Shown here: piece by piece, positions 34,957-45,000 of the stretch
Layout: every line of letters begins with the position of its first letter
Numbering within the stretch: position 1 is the first letter of the stretch
Assembly (NCBI GenBank): GCA_028684935.1
Contig: JAQUEX010000003.1
Location: 1-45,886, forward strand
Direction of reading: 5' to 3'
Source of the DNA: Kiritimatiellia bacterium
GTDB taxonomy: Bacteria; Verrucomicrobiota; Kiritimatiellia; RFP12; UBA1067
DNA: 45,886 bases
Made by a program: the position numbers and the translations under genes
The notes under the pieces: model-generated
Seen by the model: the letters and a program-made list of their open reading frames with translations, nothing else
Databases searched by the model: none
Told to the model about the DNA's origin: nothing

Positions 34957-35982
34957 ATGAAAAAAGGTTTTTCAGTGAAGAATGTGGTCAATCATGGCGT
35001 GATCGCTGTGTGGGCAGCGTGCATCGTGGGCGTGTGGGTGGCGGGGTGTAAGCCGGCGGACGGGCAACAAGATGGCGTGGGTTCTCCTGTGGTGGCCGAG
35101 GTCGGCGGGCGCGTGATCACGCGGGACGATTTCGAAAGGGAGGCCGCGCGCCGCCGCGCCTCCGGCGATCCGGTCGGATCGGTCAAAGAGCTGCTGGATC
35201 AAATGATCGAGCGCGAGGCGATGCTAGTCAAGGCAGAGGCCTCCGGCATTGCGCAGAGCGACGTGTTCCGGCGTGAGACGGAAGGCCGCCTGCTCTCGCA
35301 ATGGGTTGCGTCGACGCTCGCCAAAGAGCGGGACGGCGTGACGGTGACGGAGGAGGAGTTGCAACGCGCGTATGAGGCGAGCAGGGAGTCGGCCTTTACG
35401 TCGGCCGCGTTGACGCGCTTGGCCATCCTGTATCGAAAGGTTTCCGGCAGCAACCGTGAGCAGGCGGTGGAGGCGGTTGAGAAAAATCTGCTCGAGGGTG
35501 TCGCGATGTTCGAGCGGGACCGCCAGGCGGCCACCAACCAGGGCCGGTTGCCGGGCTTCGGGAAGATGGCTGCCGATTATTCCGAAGATACCGTCACGCG
35601 GTACCGGGGCGGCGATTTGGGCTGGTTGAATCTGGATCACGGCGAGCATCCGCGTGTGCCCGGCGAGGTGCTCGCGGCGGGCGCGAAACTGGCGCAGGGC
35701 GCCGTGAGTGCGCCGATCCGGGCCGGTGATGGTGTGTATGTGGTGCTGAAAGACGGGGAGCGGGCGGCGAAGCAGATGCCCTTCCAAGAGGCGCTGCCGC
35801 TGCTGCGCCGCAGACTCCTGCGCGAGAAACAGCGGGCCGTTGAAGAACGGTTTAAGACCGAAGTGACGGGCTCGGTTCCGGTCAAGGTGAATGCGAAGGA
35901 AACCGCCGGTTTGACGGTGCCTCGTTCGGAAACGCAGCCTGCACCGTCGTCCGGCTCGTTGCCGGCTATGCCCATGCGATGA
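34957..35982 (+). CDS. Parvulin-like (SurA/PrsA-type) lipoprotein, catalytic His missing
   Basis: A 341-residue protein with a hydrophobic leader and lipobox WVAGC, so it is probably a membrane-anchored periplasmic lipoprotein. An N-terminal helical chaperone part (VITRDDFEREAARRR to VTVTEEELQRAYE, about 50-140) precedes a parvulin-like domain (about 145-270). That domain contains GRLPGFGKMAADYSEDTVTR and RGGDLGWLNLD. The family folds or escorts exported proteins and isomerises prolyl bonds. Here the usual ASHIL opening is replaced by LTRLAIL, and the late GYHII segment by GVYVVLK. Both conserved histidines are absent, suggesting chaperone rather than isomerase activity. Its place between two exoprotein genes implies a dedicated folding factor for them. 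Confidence 0.85.
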   Translation: MKKGFSVKNVVNHGVIAVWAACIVGVWVAGCKPADGQQDGVGSPVVAEVGGRVITRDDFEREAARRRASGDPVGSVKELLDQMIEREAMLVKAEASGIAQSDVFRRETEGRLLSQWVASTLAKERDGVTVTEEELQRAYEASRESAFTSAALTRLAILYRKVSGSNREQAVEAVEKNLLEGVAMFERDRQAATNQGRLPGFGKMAADYSEDTVTRYRGGDLGWLNLDHGEHPRVPGEVLAAGAKLAQGAVSAPIRAGDGVYVVLKDGERAAKQMPFQEALPLLRRRLLREKQRAVEERFKTEVTGSVPVKVNAKETAGLTVPRSETQPAPSSGSLPAMPMR

Positions 35983-35988
35983 TGTGCC

Positions 35989-36035
35989 GGGAACAGGCGC
36001 GGCTGCCGTGATCTCGGCCGAGCCGGCGTGTTCCC
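35989..36035 (+). other. Imperfect hairpin in the gap before the last giant gene
   Basis: GGGAACA (35989-35995) pairs with TGTTCCC (36029-36035), and the inner GCG-GGCT and AGCC-GC bases extend the stem with small mismatches. It ends just before the GGAG ribosome-binding site at 36038-36041. A role in mRNA processing or uncoupling of expression is possible; there is no U-tract, so termination is unlikely. Confidence 0.4.
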
Positions 36036-36048
36036 TTGGAGATTCGGT

Positions 36049-39000
36049 ATGAAAGCGAAACAGACGGTTCAATGGATCGGCATGCTCTGCCTGCTGGCCG
36101 CAGCGGCACGGGGCGGAACGGTGGCTGTCACGCCGGCTTCGAAAACCTATTTGCAGACGGAATTGACGGTCGGAACGCCGGTCTCGCTGCCGATCACCCT
36201 GCAGGGATGGGGCACGACCAATCTGACGGTGTCGGCCACTGGCGGCGGGAGTATCTTCGCGCCGTGGGTGTCGCCCTCGGAGGCCTTGCCGCAATCGACG
36301 GCGCGCACGCTCTATCTGTACCCGCTGGGAAGCGCCGGCAACACGACGGTGACGGTTACGGTGAACGCAAGCGGTTCGGCGCCGGTCTCCGCCGAGGTCT
36401 CTCTGGCCGTGACGCCGATCCCGCTGCTGAACGGGCTCCAGGCCACGGCCTCGTTCAATGAGGATACGCCCTATTCGGACTCCTTTTCAGTGACCTATTG
36501 GGGGAGTTCGAGCGCGCTCTCTTGGTCAGCCGTCATTCAGACCGGGGGCGATGTGCTGCAGAGCGCTGTGCTCAGCGGATCGGGATTGAGCCGCACGTTG
36601 ACGCTGACGCCAAGGAGCAACAAGAACGGGGCCGCCAGCGTACTGGTGAGTGTCGGCGATGGGACGCACTCCGATTCGCAAACGGTGGCTGTGACTGTTG
36701 CGGCGGTTCCGGACGCGCCTCAGGTCACGGGGCTGTCGGCGATCCTGAACCTGCAGGAAGATGTGTCGACGCAGCTCGTTTTTACAGTCACAGACTTGGA
36801 TGAAGGCGATTCCGGGGCAATTGCTTCGACTGCCGCGGTGACCGGAGGTGCCTCTTCCTTGTTTGACACGGTTTCAATCCAAGCGACGACCCTGCATCTG
36901 GTGCCCCACGACGACGCGTACGGCTGGTGTACCGTCCGCGTGGTCACAGCGAACAGCTTCTTAACAACGACGAATTCGATCCGGGTGAACGTGCGGCCGG
37001 TGGCCGATGCGCCGGTTGTCGCGGCCTGGCCGACGCAGCCGCTGGAGTTGGACGTGGGCGGGTTAAAGATCACGTCGTTGTTCCCTTCAGTGTCCGTGAC
37101 CGACGACGATCACTTGGCTTATCGCAACGGTACCAGCAACGAGTATTTAAAGGCCACGGTGACGGTCGATAACCAGACTCTGCTGTTTGCGTCTGGGACA
37201 GCCACGTCAACGACCAACCTGTCGGCGGGCGCGGTGCCCGCTGCGGTGACGTCGTGGCTGCACGGTCTTTCGCTGTATCCGCCCGAGTCGACCTACGCTC
37301 CGGTCGGCACCGCCATCACCAACACGCTGTCGCTCCGTGTATACGGGTTCGGGTCGAATGACACGCTGAGCGTGACCAGCACCGTGCCGGTGATCCTGAC
37401 GAACCGCAACCACCCGCCCACTTTCATCCCCAGTGTCAATCCGAGCACGATACAGGAAGGGCAAACCCTCACACCGTTCGAGATCAACAATGTCAACGAC
37501 CTGGACGCGATTCATACGGCGTTCACCCTCGTACTGTCTGTCCGGCCTGAGGATGCCGCGCTGGCCGTTCTCAGCACGCCAGGGAGCCTTTACGGCAATG
37601 CATCCGAACTGAACACGCAGTTGCGCAATGTCGGCATTACGGCCATGAGCGGGGTCATGACGACGCCGTCCACCAACATCACGGTCCGCTATGTGCTGTC
37701 TGATTCGATCGACAGCGTGACAAACGAGGTGACGCTGGTCATCAGTCAGGCGGCCACGGCGCCGGTGATCAACGGCATCGACGAACTGACCGCCTACTAT
37801 ACGGTCAGTGACATCGAAACCGTGATCCCGTTCCCGAATGTCATCACCTATGACGTCGACCAAGGCGGGCAACAGATGTTGCGTGCTGACATTTCCGTTT
37901 CTGATCCCTCTTTGGGCGTGCTGACCGTTGGCGGTGTCGTCGCATCGTCTTTTTCCTTGCTATCCCAGTCCAGTTTGCAGGATCAGTTGCGCAGCCTGAT
38001 ATTTGAGCCCGTGTCCGGCGCGCTTGCGATCGGTTCGAGCGCGGAAGTCGTGCTCGTTCTGACCGTGACGGATGCCACGGGCCTAGCCACAGTCAACAGC
38101 CTGACGCGCGTGTTCATCACGGCGGTCAACAAGCCGCCGCGTGTCACGGTACCGCTCCTGCAGCCGCTGCTGCTGCCGCCGGATGTTGACGCGCGGCCGT
38201 TTGCCGGCATTCTCGTCACCAATGACGACGTTCATGCGATGACGATGACGCTCACGCTGGACGATGCCGCGAAAGGGACGCTAAGCAACTTGGGCGGATT
38301 CTTGTACGCGGGAGGCGAGTACACGATGTCCGGCACGCTCGACGCCATCAACGCGTCGCTGACCAACATCATCTACACGCTCAGTCCGCTCTATGTGTTT
38401 CCGCCTGACAATCCGGGCGGGACGCTCTTTACGCTGACGGTCGAAGATTATCAGGTCAAACTGGGCCAGGCGCAGCTCTGGGTGCAAATCCAGGACGCGC
38501 CGCGTAATCATCTGGTCACGCGCACGGCGAATGACGGGGCGCCGGGCTCGCTGCTGTTTGCCGTAGCACATGCGAGCAACAACGATGTGATCACGTTTGC
38601 CCTGCCAGAATATCCTGCGGTCATTCGCGTGCCGGCCGCATTCGGGCCTATGGTTTTGGCCGCGTCGTTGACCCTCAAAGGCCCCGGTGCCGATCTGCTG
38701 ACGATCTCCGGGGACAGCGACGGCGACGGGGATGCAGACACCCAGCTCTTTGTGGTGCAGGCGCATGCCGTCTTCGAAGGGCTGACGCTCGCGCAGGGAA
38801 CGGCCGCTTTCGGCGGTGCGGTCTCGGTGGCGCAGTCGGGATCGTTTGTGTTAAAGGCCTGCGCGATTGTGGATTGCGAAGCTGCGGAGTATGGCGGCGC
38901 GATCGACGTGGAAGGTTCTTTGCGCGCCGAAAAATGTTATTTCGCCGGGAACCGCGTGATCGCCATGTCGGGCGGGGGCGGCGGCGCGATCTCGTTCTAT

Positions 39001-42000
39001 TCACCGCATGATTCCGTCATCGTCAACACGACGTTTTCGAGCAACCGTGTCGAAGATGCGGGCGGCTATGGCGGCGGTGCCGTGTATGTGGAACGCCTGA
39101 ACGACGCGTCCATGAATCTGTCCGTGACGCACTGCACGTTTGCCGGCAATGCGGATGCCTCCGGTCATGCCAGTGCGGTCTTTGTTGTCGGGGGGAACTC
39201 GTTTGCCACGCTCAAAAACACGGTGCTGTCCGACTACAGCGAGGTGGACGGCGCGCGCAATATCGATGTCACCGGCGACGGCTGGGTCGTGTCGGAGGGC
39301 GGCAATGTGTGCGACGATTCCACGCGCACCGCCTACATGCAGGCCGGGGGGCTTTCGGTCTACCTGCTCACGCATGTGTCAGATCAGACCGGTATGGCGC
39401 CAGGCTTGGGCACCTTGACGCAGGAGAGCGGCGATTCGACGCCCTTCTTCCCGCTGCAAATCAACAGCCCCGCGTTGGGTTGCGCGCAAAGCTCCGCCAC
39501 GGCGGTCGACCAGCGGGAGCGCATGCGGAGAACCGTGCCGGGCGATGCCGGTGCCGTGCAGCACGATGCGGCCGAGCGTGTCGCTATCACGGAAATTCAG
39601 GTTTCGGTCGGTGCCGGCGAGAGCGATCCTTTCATCGAGGTGTATGTGCCTCGCGACGGCTTCGAGGCGGATCTCTCCGGCTTCACCCTGTATGTCAACG
39701 GCGTGGCGGCGCACACCTTCGGCCAGGGCGATCTCGCGCTCACAAACAGCGTCTACCCGACGCTCGTTCCGGCAGCCGACATACCGGCCTCCTATCGGCT
39801 GCGCCCGGGCCGCGGGGTGGTGGTGGTGTTTCCCAAAGGCGCCGTTGCCGACTTTGACGGCTTCTCGCCGTTGAATCCCACACCGGTTGTCCGGGGCTCG
39901 CAGGTGTCGGACGCGGCCGCCTTCGCTCAGCTTCTCTCGCCCTACGGCCAGGGCACAGTCATGATCGCCCGTTCTGCCGCTGCCGCACCGGTCGTGGGAC
40001 ATGCGTTTCAGACGGTTTTCATCGACCCTGAGGCCGTCTCGGGCACCAGCCGGCTTGATACCGCGCAGAACTCGATCGCACTGGCACCGCAAGGCCGCGG
40101 GTTTGCGTTCCTGCCGCACAGCTCTGTCTGCGCCGAGATGCTGTGCGGATGGCGGGGACGGCCCGTCGTGACCGTTTCATCACTTTTGCTGCAGTCGCCG
40201 GGTGCCACCGTCGACGGCCTTCCCTTTGGCGTATTGAACGCGACGCCGGTTGCCGTTGATGACGCCGTCACGGTGACGGAGGACGAGATCGGTTCTTTCT
40301 TCGTCCTCGAGAACGATCGGGATGCGGACAATGACCCGATCATACTTGTCGACGTCAGCACAGGCTCCGGACCGGGTGCGGGCGATGCGGCGGCGACCGT
40401 CTCCAGCCTCGGGGCGGATGTGACGGTCGTTCCTGACACGAACCCGCTGCGCGGAACGCACCTCATCTATGATCCGCGCCAGGTGGCCATCCTGCAGGCA
40501 TTGCCGGTGGGCGTGGAGATTCTCGACACCTTCTGCTACGAGATCATTGACATGGGGTCTGCCCCTGTTGACGGCATCCCCGACGGGACACCCAGCAATA
40601 CCTGGATCACTGCCGTCAACCATCGTCTTCAATCAGGAGCGTCGGTGGTTCTCTCGGACGTTTCCGTCCCGGCCTACAACGGCACGTTTACAGTCGCCGT
40701 GATCGATGAGGACCGCTTTGCCATTCCCGTTCCGTTCGCGGGCATGCCGGACGAGCCGGGAGCCTGGCAGACGGACGGGCCGCGTGTTCCCAGCGCACGG
40801 AGCGAGGCTGTCGTGACCGTCAAAGTCACCGGTGTCAACGATGCCCCGGTCGTCACGGGCGATGTGTTCACGAATGTGCTGGAGGGGACGTCAGTCCGCA
40901 TCATGTCGCGGCCGGAACTGGCTGGCGCCGTGTTGAGCCTGTCGGGCGACCCTGTGCCTGTGCCGTTGCCTCATCCCGAGAACCTCATCGCGAATGATAC
41001 AGACCCTGACAGCGACGATACGTGGCAAACGTTGCGTGTGGTCGGCGTGTTTGGCAGTGTCAACGCGATCACGGATTATGCGGGAACCCCGGGATCGGCA
41101 CCTGTTGCCGTCACAGCGCCTGCGCATGGCCTGACATCCGGCACGCGCATTTTGATTGCGAATTACGGCGGCCATCCCTCTTACAACGGTTACCACACGG
41201 TCACTGTTCTGGATGAAAACACGTTGACGCTGCCGATCCTCTTTGCAGGCAATGACGCAGCGAAAGGCGTGTGGGTGATCCTGGACGAGGATAACCGTTA
41301 TCATGCGTTCACCGATGCCGGTGCAACGGCAATGCTGACGCTACGGGCGGATCCGCGCGAAGACCATGTGATTTACGACACGGCGGGCTCCTCGTTCATG
41401 GAGGGTTTGGCCGAAGGTGAGCTGTTCACGGACCGGTTTTATCAAGCGGTTGAAGACCGGCACGGCGCGATCGGCATCGGCCCGCTGGATGTTGTCGTGT
41501 GCGGTGTCAATGATCGGCCGGCGGTGCTGCCCGACCCGGTCGGGCTTGACGTTCTGGAGCCGCTCATCACGCCGGCCACGCCGTTGGCTGCGGTGTTGGC
41601 CGATGGTTTGGATCTCTTGTACAGCCTGCCGCCGGTTTCGGGCATGAGCGGCCGTGTCGATGTTCAGGCACTTGATCTGAGCGGAACGCTGCAGGGCATG
41701 CTGGTCGTGCCGGATCTCTGGGTGACCGATGAAGACACGCCGATCCTGCTTGCCGCAAGCGATCTGCTGACCAATGATTCGGATATTGACCGGCTTGATC
41801 AGCTCGTGGTCGCCGAGGTCGGTCCCTTCAGCCGGATGGGTGCCGCGCTGGCGTTAGCCGGCGGCCAGATCACGTACGACCCCTCGGCAGGTGCGGCGCT
41901 CCAGACCCTCTCGCGCGAGGAGCAGGCCATCGACACATTCGAGGCGGTGGTCACTGATCATATGACTGGGGGCACGGTGACATCGCTGGTGGCCGTGCTG

Positions 42001-45000
42001 GTCGTCGGGCGGAATGACACGCCGGTTGCCCGGCCGGACAGCATCGCGCTCACCGAAGACGAGGCGGTTGTGTTTAATCCTATCCTGCATCCGGCGGCGA
42101 CGCCCGCCCTGCATGATAGCGATATCGATCGGGATGGGCATCAACCTGACGATCTGCTGACGCTGATCGCGTCTTCAAACATGACAACCGCAGGCGAGGC
42201 GCGCGTTGATCTCCTGCCGCTTGAGGCGCGATATGACGCCACCGTCTCCGAGCTTCTGAACCAGCTCGCCGACTGGCAGTCCTATACCGACACGTTCGAC
42301 TACACGCTGACGGACAACAGCTTCCTGTTCGTCGTGGAGGATGCGTTCTATGTGCCTTCCAACACGGTGGGGCGTGTGCTCGATGTCCTGGCGAATGACC
42401 GCGACCTCACGCCCATGCCGACGCCGCTGACGATTGTCGAGGCCGGGCCGACGCTCAACGGCGGAACGGTGAGCATTGCCGAGGGCGGGCAATACTTGAT
42501 CTATGATTCGCTGATCGGGGCCGTCGGGGATGACTCGTTCCGGTATGTGGTCGAAAGTGGCGCCGGCCTGCGCCGCAGCGCGCGCGTGCAGGTGCGTTCA
42601 GTGGTGCCTTCGCTCAACGGCATCCTCTCGGCGGCGGACGATGTGTATGTCGTTGCGTATGGCGAGACCGCCGTTCTGGATGTGCTGGCCAATGATAACA
42701 TGCTGCCTGAAGGCGGCGCGTCGCTCTCGCTGTCTCCCGCCGTGCTGTGGTCCTCTCAGCCGGGGCAGCCGGTGCTGAGCGGCAACCGTTTTCTGTTCAC
42801 CGCAACCAACGGCACGGACGTGCTGCGTTTTGCCTATGAGGTCCATGCGGGCGGGCCGTCGGTGGCCTCCGCTGACGTGACGGTTCAGGTGATAGACCGG
42901 CGCGGGATGCTTGATGTTCAGGACGACACTTTCAGCGTTGCAACCGACAGCGCGTCGAACACGCTGGATGTTCTGGCCAACGACGTGCTCGTCACGGGAA
43001 CACGTGAGGCGCTGCGCATCGCGGCGTTGCTGCAGCCGCCGGCGTTTGGAGCGGCCGTGCTCAACGAGAGCGAGACGGCAGTGGTCTATACGCCGAATCC
43101 TGGTTTCATCGGGATCGAGCACATCACGTATCTGGCGACCGACCGGATGGGCGGCACCGGCACCGGCGTGGTCTCTGTCATCGTCGGCCAGCCGGACGCG
43201 GTGGTGGACTTCTTTACGGTTGAAGCCACCACGAATGAGGTGGTCATCCCGCTGGATGTTTTGGCCAATGATCGTGTGCAACCCTTCTCCGGCGGGGCGA
43301 TGACACTTGTTTCTGTCGTGCCGGAAGTGACCGCCATCGGCGTCATGCAGGTCAACGGAAACGGTGCGCTGTTGGCTTTCGCGCCCTCGAACGTGCTCGG
43401 CCAGGTTGATTACGACTACGTGGCGGCAGACGCCACGGGGCGCTCGGTGACCGGACGGGTAACGGTGGCGACGGTGGCTGCCGGGCTCTACGCGAATACC
43501 GACCGGTTTGTTGTCCGTGGCGGCGGCTCCGGCTATCTGCTGGATGTGCTCGCCAACGACCGGAGTTATCCGGACGTCAACAAGACCTATTCGATCCTGA
43601 GTGTCGGGGGCGGGGAAGGTGCGCCCAGCGCCGGCGGCAGTGTCAGCGTTGACGGCAATCTTCTCTCCTACACGCCGGCGCCTGGATTTTTCGGCCAGGA
43701 GAGTTTTACCTATCTGATGAGCGATTCGGTTGCCACCTGGAGCGCATGGGTCACCGTGACTGTCAGCCGCGGCGATCTGTTCGCGAACGCGGACCGCTTC
43801 TCGGTTTTCTATAAACTGGAAAGCGGCGGCACAGGCGCGCGGGCCTTCAGTTTGCCGGTTGTGCTGAACGACCGCATTCACCCCGCTTTGGGACAAACGA
43901 TTCAGATTTCCGGCCTCGGTACAGGCGTGCATGCGCCGGACGTTTCCGGGGAAGTGAGCGTCGCGGCGGACGGTGTGACGCTCATCTATCGGCCGGGGGC
44001 TCTGCCCGAGCCCATCTACGTGGAACGTTTTACTTACGAAATCACGGATGGCACCGAGCGGCGCGCCTCGGCAGTGGTGGAGGTCGAGGTCCGCAACCGC
44101 GCGGGCGCGTTGGATGAGCGGATGGGCGATGACGCGTTCACGGTCGCGCGCAACAGTCAGGAGAACTGCTTGGATGTGCTGCGCAACGACGGGGTGTTGC
44201 CGGACTCGTCGGCGGGCTGGTCCGTAACCGGCGTCACGGCCTCGGCCTATGGCGGCACCGTTGTTGTGGACGGTATGGGCGTGCGCTACACGCCGCCGGA
44301 GAACTTTGTCGGTGAAGACTCTTTCCTGTATGACGTGAACGATGGTTTAGGCGGCACAGGGCGGGCACGCGTGCGTGTTCGCGTCGGCGCGTTGCCCATG
44401 CTGCCGGATACCTTTGCCGTCCTCTCGGGGTCTGTCGAAAACGAGTTCGATGTGGTGGCCAACGATGCGCTCGATGATGCGTACACGGACGAATACGCGC
44501 TCGCGGACGTGTTCGGCGCAAGCAGCGGCGGTTGGGTCGGCCTGAGTCCGTCCAACACGGTCCTGTACACGCCCGCAGCCGCATACGCCGGATCTTACCC
44601 GTACACGGAATCGTTCCTCTACGTCGTGGCCGATGATGCCGCCGGGAGTGTGACCGGATGCGTGAGCGTAACGGTTCACGAGCGGGGGAGTGATTGCAGC
44701 ACAACATCGGTGACGGTTCATGTTGCCGGACGGAACGATATTCCTGTGCTGCTGAACACTGCACCTAATGCGCCGATCACAGACAAGCAGACCGCGCGGC
44801 CTTTTGCCGGAGTGACGGTGACCGAAGTAGATCAGCAGACGCTTGAGCCTGTTGACGTGCTGGTTTGGCTGGATGATGCCGCAAAGGGCGTGCTGCAGGA
44901 GCTGGGCGGGTTTGTAGACTTGGGCGGCGGACGGTATGGGTTGACTGCCGTTACGGCGGCGAGTGCTACGGCCCAACTGCGCAACTTGCTGTTCGTGCCG

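Noticed and set aside
36036-36461. 141-residue plus-strand ORF starting MEIRYESE
   Set aside because: It is an out-of-frame reading of the start of the giant adhesin, whose frame starts at 36049 with a signal peptide and stays open to the window edge.
40603-41292. Prophage tail origin for the whole adhesin gene
   Set aside because: Only two small modules look phage-like; the protein has a Sec signal and no phage genes surround it.
42598-43932. 444-residue minus-strand ORF opposite the giant adhesin
   Set aside because: It lies within a clear tandem protein repeat on the plus strand, and its composition is unlike a protein.
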